Part shown: positions 33,217 to 41,741 of the stretch, in pieces
Layout: each line of letters begins with the position of its first letter
Numbering within the stretch: the stretch's first letter is position 1
Source of the DNA: Diplodia intermedia
Lineage: Eukaryota; Ascomycota; Dothideomycetes; Botryosphaeriales; Botryosphaeriaceae
Assembly (NCBI GenBank): GCA_021495925.1
Contig: JAKEKT010000044.1
Coordinates: 124,001 to 188,000 of the forward strand
Direction: 5' to 3'
DNA: 64,000 bases
Made by a program: the position numbers and the translations under genes
Notes under the pieces: generated by a model
Databases searched by the model: none
What the model saw: the letters and a program-made list of their open reading frames with translations, nothing else
Told to the model about the DNA's origin: nothing

Positions 33217-33352
33217 GGGGGGACGTGATGACGCTCTCTCCAGCAGAGAGTAAGGTTAAGAACAGCCTGAGAGCCGGGAGCCGACCGGGCGACTCCTGGC
33301 TCGCTGATCAGAAACAATTTTACTACACGAGCATTTTTTGTCTGATCCCCCC
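33217..33352 (+). ncRNA. Box C/D snoRNA, host 1 intron H
   Basis: Intron 33157-33370. Box C GTGATGA at 33225-33231 and box D CTGA at 33342-33345. The terminal stem is seven perfect pairs: GGGGGGA (33217-33223) with TCCCCCC (33346-33352). This is the strongest stem in the array. Two internal CTGA boxes offer D' choices. At 136 nt it is long for the class. Confidence 0.82.
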
Positions 33353-33948
33353 GAGAAAACAAATATTTAGGTTTCGCTCCGGCGACGATCGAGGCGGTGA
33401 TGGTCGTTCGCGGCTTGAGTCTTGTGCGATTGAGAGGGCATATGATGACTTCTTTTCTAAGAACGGTCTGAGGTGATGTTTAGGCCTTGCCGGGCCCGGT
33501 GGTTCGTGGCTTCGCGGCTGCGGGTCGCCGTCGTTGCTGATGATGATCGTTGTGCAGGGTCTGAGCCTTGGAGGGGAGCGAGGGCAGTGATGGCTGCGGC
33601 CTGAGTCTTCGAGGAGAGCTGCGCGTCGAAGATGATGAAAAAAAAAACAGAAAAAAAAAACGATGGCGGAGAGCAGACGCTATCTTGAAAGAAAAAACAC
33701 AAAGAAAAACAAAGCACGAAGGGCCTTGAGCCAGGGAAGCGGCGCATTGTACAGGTTCGCGCTGGTGTTTGGGAGACGCGCGGAGCCCCACCGTCTGGTG
33801 CAGACTTGGTGGTTCATGGCAGCCAGCAACCGCGGTCAGTCCTTCTTCTCATTTTCTCTGTTCAGCTAACGACACGCATACAGGCACGACATCTTAGGAT
33901 GAACGATTGAGAGGGTAAGCCCCTTCTCCCTCCTTCTTATCTACTGAC

Positions 33949-34070
33949 TGGGAAATGATGACCTAAGAAAGAACATGTCAAGGATGCCGCGTTGCCTTGC
34001 TACGACTCGGTAACCGGTTTTCCTATGGACAAAAAAAATTAAAGCTACACTTGAACAACGTCTGATCCCA
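33949..34070 (+). ncRNA. Box C/D snoRNA, host 1 intron I
   Basis: The intron starts at 33915. Box C ATGATGA at 33955-33961 and box D CTGA at 34062-34065. The terminal stem TGGGA (33949-33953) pairs with TCCCA (34066-34070). It is the last unit of host 1. The acceptor lies very close to box D (AG at 34079) or slightly beyond. Confidence 0.8.
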
Positions 34071-34100
34071 CTATAGCAGTGTGTTGAAAGAAGCAGTGAG

Positions 34101-35097
34101 GGCTTCGGCCTTAGTTTCTTGGAGGAGGAAGCAGATGCGGGACATGAGGGAGATTGTCATAGACAGAACGATGGTGTTGGATGTTGGACGTGGACATGGG
34201 CTTATCCCACCTAGGCTGCACGAAAAGGAGAGATAGCGAAGAGCAAGAAGCAATTTTCCAGGGCCTATTTTCATGAGTATTAAGAACACGCAAGGTAGTG
34301 ATTGTAGTGTCTTTCTAGTGACCTCCTGGCTCTGCCGTGAGAAGTGTTGACATCAACAGAGGCAGACAAGTTCGTAAACGGTGCTACAGCATGGAAGCAC
34401 CCTCTTCATCAAAGAGCGGGCACCGTTGCGCAGGCAGCTTCCGCAATATGTTCATATGGCTTAAGAGTAATGTCCTTCTTAGGGAAATGCGTCAATGTAA
34501 AAGCCCATACACGGGTTTGCTTGGGCATCCGCTAACGCTCCAAAAGCGGTCCGAAATTCTTTTTAGCACGTTTTCGTCTTGGAGCGAGGCGCCCTATATA
34601 CAAATAACACCGTGTGTTCTAAGAACGGAGCAAATATGGTTAAGCTGGCCAACACGTGGCCATGTTCACAAGCTGATGTTATTCTGGTATTATAGACCTC
34701 GGAGCTGTTTAAAGCTCTCTTACATCAACGACTCTTACGACACCGCCGCACTTAGCGAAGTTTTATATATCTCAATTCCATTGGACTGGATTTCTTTCTG
34801 GTGGTTAGACTTAATTTAAAGAGGTGGGTGAGAGTCTTGAACGCGGACAAATCCGTCTAGATATTTGATTCAATCCTGACGTGAGAGAAGTGAAGCACCT
34901 GCGGCGAGGCTGGGAGAACATGCCTCTCCAGGACCTGTCTCTTCGTGACCCGCGATGTTAAGCCGTGACTGGACCGTGCGTTACTTAGGGTGCCCTGATA
35001 TTCTACTACCGCGCTTCTGCAACCGACCACTCTCTTCCTCCATCTCTTCAACCACCCACTAACCCGAGACCAAGCGACGCCTTTGTTACACGCCACC
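34101..35097. other. Spacer between snoRNA host 1 and the F-box gene
   Basis: AT-richer than its surroundings. A 160-codon frame at 34337-34819 has no recognisable feature. The last 100 bases before 35098 are a plausible pyrimidine-rich leader for the F-box gene. Confidence 0.4.
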
Positions 35098-36531
35098 ATG
35101 GTTCACCTGCCGGACGAGCTGATCGTTAAGATCATCGCAATCTCGCTGGACTTCGAGAACAACCCGGAGCACAGCCAGCATGTGCGCCTCACTAACGCCA
35201 GCAGCAAGGCGGTTCTGACCTTGCGCACCGTCAACCGCACTATTAAGCGTTGCGCCACCGACTTCTTCCCGTATGTCCTGCAGGAGAGGCCAGTCAGGCT
35301 GCTGCCCATCGACCTTAACATGCTAGAGATGATCACACGCGACGAAGCCTTCTGTAAGCACACACGCTCCCTGTGCATATCCACAGCTTCTTCGATCCTA
35401 GGCCTATTTGGCCGTCGTGTCGAACCCCCGGGCGGTCACTCCCTAGAGACGGAGCTAACCAACAAGTACGAATACCATGCTGAGTACCAGAGGGTTACGT
35501 ATGAGGTGGCTGGCACGTGGCTTGCGTACATATTGGCGCGTTTGTGCAAGCTTGAGGAAGTTTACATCGAGTGTGGTAGGACCTTCACTTTCCCACTTCC
35601 AGACCAGCTCCAAGGGCAACTGTCAGACAGCATCGAACACGCTCTGTGCCGGTATCCACGGGACATCAAGGGATCCAAAGACCTCAAGGCCGTCTACGCA
35701 ACCCTGGCAGCTCTTCAGGAGTCAGCGAGCACCCCGAAGCGCATTAATATCTTAAAGCTCCCCATCATTGCACTTGGAATTGAGCGGTTCGCCCATCTCA
35801 GCGGCGGCCTGCCCAGCGTCTCGTCCTTGGATCTCGACCTCTTTGTTGCCGAACAATTTGATGATCATAGATGGCATACCCCACATGTTCGTTTCAACAG
35901 TCGAACGATGAGCTCCATCTACTCAATCTTCCCGAGTATGGACAGTCTCCGCATCACCAACATCCACGGCGAACCCCACTCCGACATCTTCCTGAACGAA
36001 GCCCTCGTTTTCTCCGAAAGCCTCAGCCAGCCCTCCGTCAACAGCCTCACAACCCTCGAGCTCGGCGTCGGCTTCGGATTCTGGGACGACGCCTTTTTCA
36101 ACAGCTTCTCGTTGGCGGCTGGTCACCACCGCAACACGCTTCGACACGTCGCCATATTCCCAATCAAGGGCCCCACGTCTTTCCGCATCCGGGTCCGGAG
36201 ATTCGTCCTGCCACTCGAGGCTGCCGGTGTCCGGCTGGACACCTTCTACCTCCAGTACTGCGAAATGGCGCCAGTCGATGACACCGTCTTCGGCACCATC
36301 CCGTGGCCACTGGGCTTTGCCAAGCGAGCGTTTATCCGCCAGATGCCCGAGGAATATAGCCCGACCCCTGCTCCGCAGTCGTACCCCAGGCTTGCTGACG
36401 AGGTGTTGTGGAAGGAGGATTGGGCTGGGCCTACCGGTAGCCACGGTTACTACGCTGGCGACTTGGAGATGTGGTTTGGCGATGTTGAGAACAAGAGGAG
36501 CAAGGAGGCGTGGGCACCGCCGAGGCTGTAG
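35098..36531 (+). CDS. F-box domain protein, 477 aa
   Basis: Probable substrate-recognition subunit of an SCF ubiquitin ligase; target unknown. Single exon, ATG at 35098 in a CCACCATGG context. The protein opens with VHLPDELIVKIIAISLD, the usual LPxELxxxI start of an F-box. About 40 residues later comes a LRTVNRTIKR-type segment that fits the second half of the domain. The remaining 400 residues have leucine-spaced seg-ments (SSLDLDLF, DSLRITNI, LTTLELGVG) like the loose leucine-rich repeats common in fungal F-box proteins. It ends in a tryptophan- and aspartate-rich tail. It sits between the two snoRNA host genes on the same strand but is an independent gene by its own leader. Confidence 0.75.
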   Translation: MVHLPDELIVKIIAISLDFENNPEHSQHVRLTNASSKAVLTLRTVNRTIKRCATDFFPYVLQERPVRLLPIDLNMLEMITRDEAFCKHTRSLCISTASSILGLFGRRVEPPGGHSLETELTNKYEYHAEYQRVTYEVAGTWLAYILARLCKLEEVYIECGRTFTFPLPDQLQGQLSDSIEHALCRYPRDIKGSKDLKAVYATLAALQESASTPKRINILKLPIIALGIERFAHLSGGLPSVSSLDLDLFVAEQFDDHRWHTPHVRFNSRTMSSIYSIFPSMDSLRITNIHGEPHSDIFLNEALVFSESLSQPSVNSLTTLELGVGFGFWDDAFFNSFSLAAGHHRNTLRHVAIFPIKGPTSFRIRVRRFVLPLEAAGVRLDTFYLQYCEMAPVDDTVFGTIPWPLGFAKRAFIRQMPEEYSPTPAPQSYPRLADEVLWKEDWAGPTGSHGYYAGDLEMWFGDVENKRSKEAWAPPRL

Positions 36532-37619
36532 GCGGCGGAAAGAGGCTGGATCGATGTTTGCTTGTGCGGGCTGATGGTCGGATGGGACAGCCAGATGGAG
36601 GAACACGTCGCACTGATCTGCAGTATCTAGAAATAGAGAGCACGTGCTTAATTGCGCACAAGTTTTGTATTGGGCTGAATCAACGTGTGTTGCTGGCCGG
36701 GATGGGCAAATGATGGCTCAGCGTCTGAACCGAAGCTCAAGATCTTAGCTTGGAGACGGCACAGAATTGACACGGCTGTCATGCATGCGTAAGCCGGAAA
36801 GGGCAGCGCTGCTGATTTTTTGATATGTCTATGGCGAGCGCGCTGCTGGCGAGTGCGCAAAGGCACTTGTCCGGGAAAGCCTGCCCATCCAGAGACCATG
36901 TCGTCGGGCGGCGACTCTTCCAACGCGACCCCGCCGCGGCGGTGACCCTGGCAGCAGAATCTTGAGCTATGCGATGGCATCCCTCTGCTGGCCGTCCTGC
37001 TGCTCCTTCCCTTGCGGGCGGGTCGTGGAAGGTCGCAGAACTGTTCAGAGCACGCGCCCGCGCAAACGCTACGCACACATTGCTTAAGGAAGGAGCGCAG
37101 ACACCCCAGCAACCGGTCGCGCGAGCGGGCAAAACAAAATCTGCGCCTGGCCGGGCACCGCTGCCTCGCCACCCCCAACCGCTCCTTTGCTCTTGCTCTT
37201 CCTCCCTGCACTTCCTCCTCCACCAACTACACAACGTGTCCACGATGAGACCTTCGCTACTGCTACGCGCTTGCGCACCAAGCAGAGCTTGTTTCAGCTC
37301 TGCTACGAATGACCGCAGCGCATCTTTTTATGAGGCGCCTTCGCGATCAGTAAGTATCCGCCGCCCCGCCTCACCCCGTCACCTCCCACCACTGCCCTCC
37401 GCCATCTTGCCTTGCGCTGCGCACTTTGCGACAAGCATGGCGATATCTTCCCGAATAACTCTGACTTCACGTCACTCTATCCCGCACAGAATCTTCTTTG
37501 CGCCGTCCGACATGCGGCCCAGATCTTCTGTGCCGGGTGACTCGCGCTGCTCGCGGCTGCAACCACCAGCCTCATGCGACCGATGGTAAGCCCGCCTCCT
37601 CCCTCATCCCTTCACCTTT

Positions 37620-37724
37620 CTTCTATGATGATCATGTAACGCAAAGAACAGTCCTAGCGAGCCGGCCTCGGATTTCTTATCTGAGGACCAGCGTCCGGAC
37701 TGCTGAAAAACACGTTCTGAGAAG
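37620..37724 (+). ncRNA. Box C/D snoRNA, host 2 intron b
   Basis: Intron 37587-37795. Box C ATGATGA at 37625-37631 and box D CTGA at 37717-37720. The terminal stem CTTC (37620-37623) pairs with GAAG (37721-37724). A D' box CTGA lies at 37681-37684. Target not identified. Confidence 0.82.
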
Positions 37725-37947
37725 CCAACCACAACACTCACCATCTCCATCTCCATCGCCTGGTGAAACACTTGCTAACGCGTGGTGCTGAGTAGGTCGT
37801 ATCGCGATGAGTCATGCGTGGTTTCGCAACCTTCGCCGAACACGTCGCGAGCGTCTTCGCCCACGAGGACAGCATGGCTGACAGCCGCTCTGACCTGAGC
37901 TCGAATAGAGCACGGTAAGTCACCCCCCCAATGCTTCAGTCTTTCTT

Positions 37948-38048
37948 TTCTCAATGATGCCCAAAATTCGGTGGTTAAACTCTCAGCGAACCAGTCCAAG
38001 TGACGAGCGATCGCGGTGAGGTCAAATCAAGCGAACGCCCTGATCAGA
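37948..38048 (+). ncRNA. Probable box C/D snoRNA, host 2 intron c
   Basis: Intron 37915-38093. A slightly degenerate box C ATGATGC at 37954-37960 and box D CTGA at 38040-38043. No good terminal stem was found. Position in the series supports the call, but it may be decaying. Confidence 0.55.
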
Positions 38049-38277
38049 TCTTCCACACCACATGTTTTCCTGTTCCTCATTAGACGGACTCGACGCTGAC
38101 GCCGCCAACCACACAGGTTTCTTGCAGTGGAGCAAAGCTCCCAGCGCATCGCGACAGGTGTTTCCGCGCCCGACCCCAGCCAAGATTGCGACGAAGACCT
38201 CTCTCACCCGGAACCGTACCAAGACCTCCAGTTCTTGACGACGGTAAGTCTTTCCAGCCCTTTCTTCCCCATACCAT

Positions 38278-38400
38278 GCCTTCTATGATGAGCGCATTTG
38301 GCGCAAGACACTGCAGTTTTGCAGACAGCCGCACCTCCCTTGTGAAGGTGATCTGGTTGCCAGTGAAAAGATCAAATAATTCTGAAAGGCTCCATCTTCC
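38278..38400 (+). ncRNA. Box C/D snoRNA, host 2 intron d
   Basis: The intron starts at 38244. Box C ATGATGA at 38285-38291 and box D CTGA at 38392-38395. The terminal stem GCCTT (38278-38282) pairs with AAGGC (38396-38400). Just after box C the sequence GCATTTGGC is complementary to GCCAAATGC, in the 25S segment guided by snR76 in yeast. This target is tentative and from memory. Confidence 0.8.
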
Positions 38401-38566
38401 CATCATTGCACCCGTGCTTCCAGGGACAACGCCCGCTGACGCTCAAGCAGATTCTTCGCGCCGCGGTGAGAGGCCGCTCGTTCGCGTCGTCAGCCGTGAC
38501 TCGCGTCACCCGGACCCTTCATATCTGTCTGCGGTAAGTCCAGTCTGTCCCCAGCCCGCACACCTG

Positions 38567-38685
38567 CCTCAATGATGACAAAACAAACTACTGCGCTGGG
38601 ATCGCCAACCGCTCGATGCCCAGTCTCGAGGTTGCAAGCGTCGGCGGCTAGGTTGGCAATGACCTCAACTGAACTGTCTGAGAGG
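38567..38685 (+). ncRNA. Box C/D snoRNA, host 2 intron e
   Basis: Intron 38534-38756. Box C ATGATGA at 38572-38578 and box D CTGA at 38678-38681. The terminal stem CCTC (38567-38570) pairs with GAGG (38682-38685). The branch site GCTGAC precedes the acceptor CCGCAG. Confidence 0.82.
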
Positions 38686-38831
38686 AACTTCATGACCACA
38701 CCTTCGATACAAGACAACTGTTTCCCTTGTGGCAGCCGGCTGACCTTCATCCGCAGATCTTCCTCGAGTTTGCCGATTAAGCACCTACGTGAGCGTATCC
38801 CCATGCGTCCCCGGCACTGCGCGCATATTCC

Positions 38832-38940
38832 GCTCAATGATGACTTGGGTTAACCGTTAATTCAGCAACGTTGGAACCCCGGTCGCAAGGCCGTAGGGTC
38901 TGCGTGGGTTGAACATGCAAACACACAACCGTCTGAGAGC
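38832..38940 (+). ncRNA. Box C/D snoRNA, host 2 intron f
   Basis: The intron starts at 38789 (GTGAGC) and ends at about 39002. Box C ATGATGA at 38837-38843 and box D CTGA at 38933-38936. The terminal stem GCTC (38832-38835) pairs with GAGC (38937-38940). Confidence 0.82.
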
Positions 38941-39078
38941 ACTGACTACCTGCTTTGTTCTGCCCGGACCATTTTCTCTGCCCAGCTGGCTGACTTGCGC
39001 AGGAGCAGAACTTATTGAGGGTCTTGAACGGCACACGGTTAGTGACGCCCCCCATCCACTGCACACACTCCTCCCTCC

Positions 39079-39184
39079 CGTCAATGATGACTGGGCTGCT
39101 GCCCAAGGCTAGCAACTGTTTAAGTCAACCACGTGGCTTCCGCGACTGCGTTGAAAATGCCAAAAAAAACACCCATCTGAGACG
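39079..39184 (+). ncRNA. Box C/D snoRNA, host 2 intron g
   Basis: Intron 39038-39249. Box C ATGATGA at 39084-39090 and box D CTGA at 39177-39180. The terminal stem CGTC (39079-39082) pairs with GACG (39181-39184). The guide region before box D is A-rich. Confidence 0.82.
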
Positions 39185-39327
39185 ATGCCCCACCCATTTT
39201 CTTCGCCCCTTCGTGCTTCTTGTTGCAACGGCTGACCTTCCAAGCGCAGGAGCACCCCGATCACAGCGCCGTCGTCGTTCGATTGCCACAAGGTCAGTGA
39301 CACCCCTCATCCACTGCAGACACCCGT

Positions 39328-39445
39328 CCTCCATGATGAAGGGATGTGTCCCTGAACAGCTACTGTCGAGTCAGCCACGCCGACACTTGGGAGCAAGGCG
39401 GCGCGTTGCGTTGACGTTGCGAAAGAAACAGACTCTGAAGGGAGG
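39328..39445 (+). ncRNA. Box C/D snoRNA, host 2 intron h
   Basis: Intron 39293 to about 39514. Box C ATGATGA at 39333-39339 and box D CTGA at 39435-39438. The terminal stem CCTCC (39328-39332) pairs with GGAGG (39441-39445) with a two-base gap after box D. Confidence 0.78.
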
Positions 39446-39616
39446 ACTTGTCACCTCTGCGCTTCTCACTCCACACACAGCTCTTGCACAGCTCGCTGAC
39501 ATCCTCACACGCAGCAGATCCTGATCCTCCGACCGCCGCCACGATGACGCTCGCATAACCTCGCCACACACGGTCAGTCCTGCCCTTCCCCTTCTTGCGC
39601 CACTGCACACCCGCCC

Positions 39617-39740
39617 GAACTCGAATGATGAGCGATCGTTCTAGTACTACTGTTGAGTGAACCGGCCTGAGGACGCACGCACGCACGCTTGCTGAGGGCC
39701 TGGTGCACCTTGACAAAAATGAGCTTTCTGATCAGAGTCC
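39617..39740 (+). ncRNA. Box C/D snoRNA, host 2 intron i
   Basis: Intron 39573-39808. Box C ATGATGA at 39625-39631 and box D CTGA at 39728-39731. ACTC (39619-39622) pairs with GAGT (39735-39738) across a small internal loop. Internal CTGA at 39667-39670 may be D'. Confidence 0.72.
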
Positions 39741-39973
39741 ATTGCCATGACCTCCTTCCGCTCCGAATCTCGTACGCAGCTAACTAACAATTTCCACACA
39801 TGACGCAGATGGCCATGTCAAGGCGCGAACCCGATCGCTGTCGTTGCCGCCCGCCGTCGTTTCCGCCCGCCGTCGTTGCCGCCCGCCGGCGTCCCGAGAG
39901 GTCGCAACAACAATGACAGATGCATCCGACGGAAGTAAGTGCGCATAACGTTCTTTGCTGTGGCTTCCTATGT

Positions 39974-40065
39974 GCGAGTGTGATGATAATCCACGACTCA
40001 TGTCGTTGAGCGAGAACTACACTCATGTGGACAAACCTTATTCGGTGGCTCTGACTCCCTTTCGC
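39974..40065 (+). ncRNA. Box C/D snoRNA, host 2 intron j
   Basis: Intron 39935-40123. Box C GTGATGA at 39980-39986 and box D CTGA at 40051-40054. The short terminal stem is GAG (39976-39978) with CTC (40055-40057). It is the last unit of host 2. Confidence 0.7.
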
Positions 40066-40130
40066 ATCGCGTCATAACGTCTTCATTCTCGTTAAGAGCG
40101 TTTGCTGATGTCTCTTTACACAGTCACGGT

Positions 40131-41585
40131 TTGCGAAGGGCGGGGAATCGTCTCGCAGTTGGGTGTCGCTGACACAGGGGCTGGTGTGGTCGGGCATTAG
40201 TTTCGCAACGTAGAAAAAATGTGCAATCATTGACGACGATTCCGTTCCCTCAAGTGCGCTGTCCTGTCCTGGCCCGAACCCATCGCCTCTATCGCGACGC
40301 GATGCCAGCCTTCGAACTGCGCAGCGCATCGTTTGCGACTTCCCGACGGCGGCAGCGGTGCGCTCTAGGTATGACGTCTACCTGCCGCCAGATCATTTTG
40401 CCGGCGGGCGCGCATGGCCTGCAATGTCATTTGCAACACCATGGTTGCAACTTGACTCGGGCCCAACTCTATCTGCGAAGCGTCAGCTCCCACGTGTCCC
40501 CGCCCCGGCCATCCTTTTTATCTTGCGGCAGCCCGTCCCGTCTCCGCCCCTGCGCAAACCCGCAATCTCGCGAAACACGGGCAAAAGCCATCGCAGTCTC
40601 CGCAATAACAATCAATCAGAAAAGAAACCTGGAGGAGGACACGAAAGGCGGGCCGGAGCGGGCGAGACGAGCGGAGAAAACGGGCGACGGAGCAGCGACC
40701 GGCGTGGAACGGCGATGCTGATCCTTCGCTGCCCATCTATTTATGCGGCGCCGCTAGCAGGCCCGGCGGTCGTGCTTTCCTGCCCGAAGCGGTTAAACAC
40801 TGCCCAAAACCGTCGTCCAATCTCGTTTCGTCCTCGTTTCCGCCCGCGCCCCAGCAATCGGTCCGTCCGCCTTCCCCCCCTCTCAGCCTTACGAGATGCT
40901 GAGAGAGCTTGTTTCCGCGCGCGATCAAGGCGTCCCGGCCCTCCACCGGATTATACATGAAACGGGACAGGTCGAATCTTGATATACGACGGGGAAACGC
41001 TTAATGGATGGCGTTTCGACGTCGATGCCGGCCCCCGGCCTGATACACGCGATAGCGGCAGTATAGCCAGGCTGGATTAAGGTCGTCGGTGGAAATGAAT
41101 ACGAAGATACGGACGCAGCCGAAAACGGCGCCAAGCGAATCACGACCCGGGGAGGCGCTAAATCCGCAGGGTAGCCGACTCGCTCTCGTTCTTGCTTTTT
41201 TGTGCGCGGGTGCGCGACTGTCAGAGATAAGGAAAACCCCGGTTAGAGCGATTCAGCCTTTGTCACGATGCTTTAAAGCAAGCCCTGCCTGCCCCCTCCC
41301 GTATCTCTTACGAAGAATCGCTCTCTTTCCCTCTTCCTTCCCCGTCTTGCTTCCCGTCCCGCTCGCTGCCTGCAACAGCTTATCTTTGCTGCCACTCCTT
41401 TTGGAACTAGTGCCCGTCGTCAAACCACATTCGCTGTCAGTCAGTCCAGCCAAGATACCTCGGGCACGTCGGGTGGACCAAAGCGCTAACGACCGAGAAG
41501 CTCAGATCGCACAACACTCATTCCCTCCTCCCTCTCAACAACCTCAACACTTTCCCCCCAATCAACGAAACCAACAAACTCCACA
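40131..41585. other. Intergenic, no gene seen before the microprotein
   Basis: Overlapping short frames only. The last 80 bases before 41586 (CA- and CT-rich, with CAACAACC motifs) look like a genuine fungal 5' leader for the small gene that follows. Confidence 0.4.
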
Positions 41586-41741
41586 ATGGAACTCACCGGC
41601 AACGAAATCTTCATCGCCCTCTTCCTCGGCTTCGTCGCCATCCTCGTCCTCGCCATGGTCCTCATCTACTTCCGCAAGAAGCACCTGAAGAAGGTCAACG
41701 AGAACCTGCGCGCCAAGCGCGCCGCCATGGAGGAGGCATGA
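41586..41741 (+). CDS. 51-residue single-pass membrane microprotein
   Basis: Function not recognised. One exon, ATG at 41586, 51 codons plus TGA. The N-terminal MELTGNE is followed by a hydrophobic stretch of about 21 residues (IFIALFLGFVAILVLAMVLI, residues 8-27). Then comes a strongly basic, amphipathic tail (FRKKHLKKVNENLRAKR). This is the make-up of a small tail-out membrane protein, with the basic side likely facing the cytosol. Support for coding is a clean leader, codon-like GC at third positions (ATC, CTC, GTC dominate) and a start close to the Kozak form. Two other single-pass proteins lie nearby (48029, 51218), without visible sequence likeness. Confidence 0.65.
   Translation: MELTGNEIFIALFLGFVAILVLAMVLIYFRKKHLKKVNENLRAKRAAMEEA

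Larger units (their letters stand above)
30450..34100 (+). ncRNA. snoRNA host gene 1 (non-coding, multi-intron)
   Basis: A chain of about eleven GT-AG introns joined by short exons of about 60-110 nt with no conserved reading frame. The first two introns (30515-30565 and about 30663-30729) are small and empty. The later ones are about 170-240 nt. Each of those has a GTAAGT-type donor, a pyrimidine-rich stretch, a box C (RTGATGA), a box D (CTGA), and then a CTAAC-type branch site and AG. In eight of them the bases outside C and D pair to form the terminal stem expected of box C/D snoRNAs. This is the layout of a non-coding snoRNA host gene, known in animals and some filamentous fungi. Exact transcript ends are not visible; splice acceptors are approximate where two AGs compete. 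Confidence 0.82.
37220..40130 (+). ncRNA. snoRNA host gene 2 (non-coding, multi-intron)
   Basis: Ten consecutive introns with GTAAGT, GTCAGT, GTTAGT or GTGAGC donors and short exons without a shared reading frame. The first (37350-37489) has no clear snoRNA. The next nine each carry a box C and a box D, and seven or eight have pairing terminal stems. Branch sites are GCTGAC or GCTAAC followed closely by CAG. The stretch 37150-37240 is CT-rich and may be the promoter or leader. Start and end of the transcript are estimates. Confidence 0.82.

Noticed and set aside
37350..37489. First intron of snoRNA host 2 as a snoRNA carrier
   Set aside because: Good donor and acceptor and one CTGA, but no box C, so no snoRNA was called.
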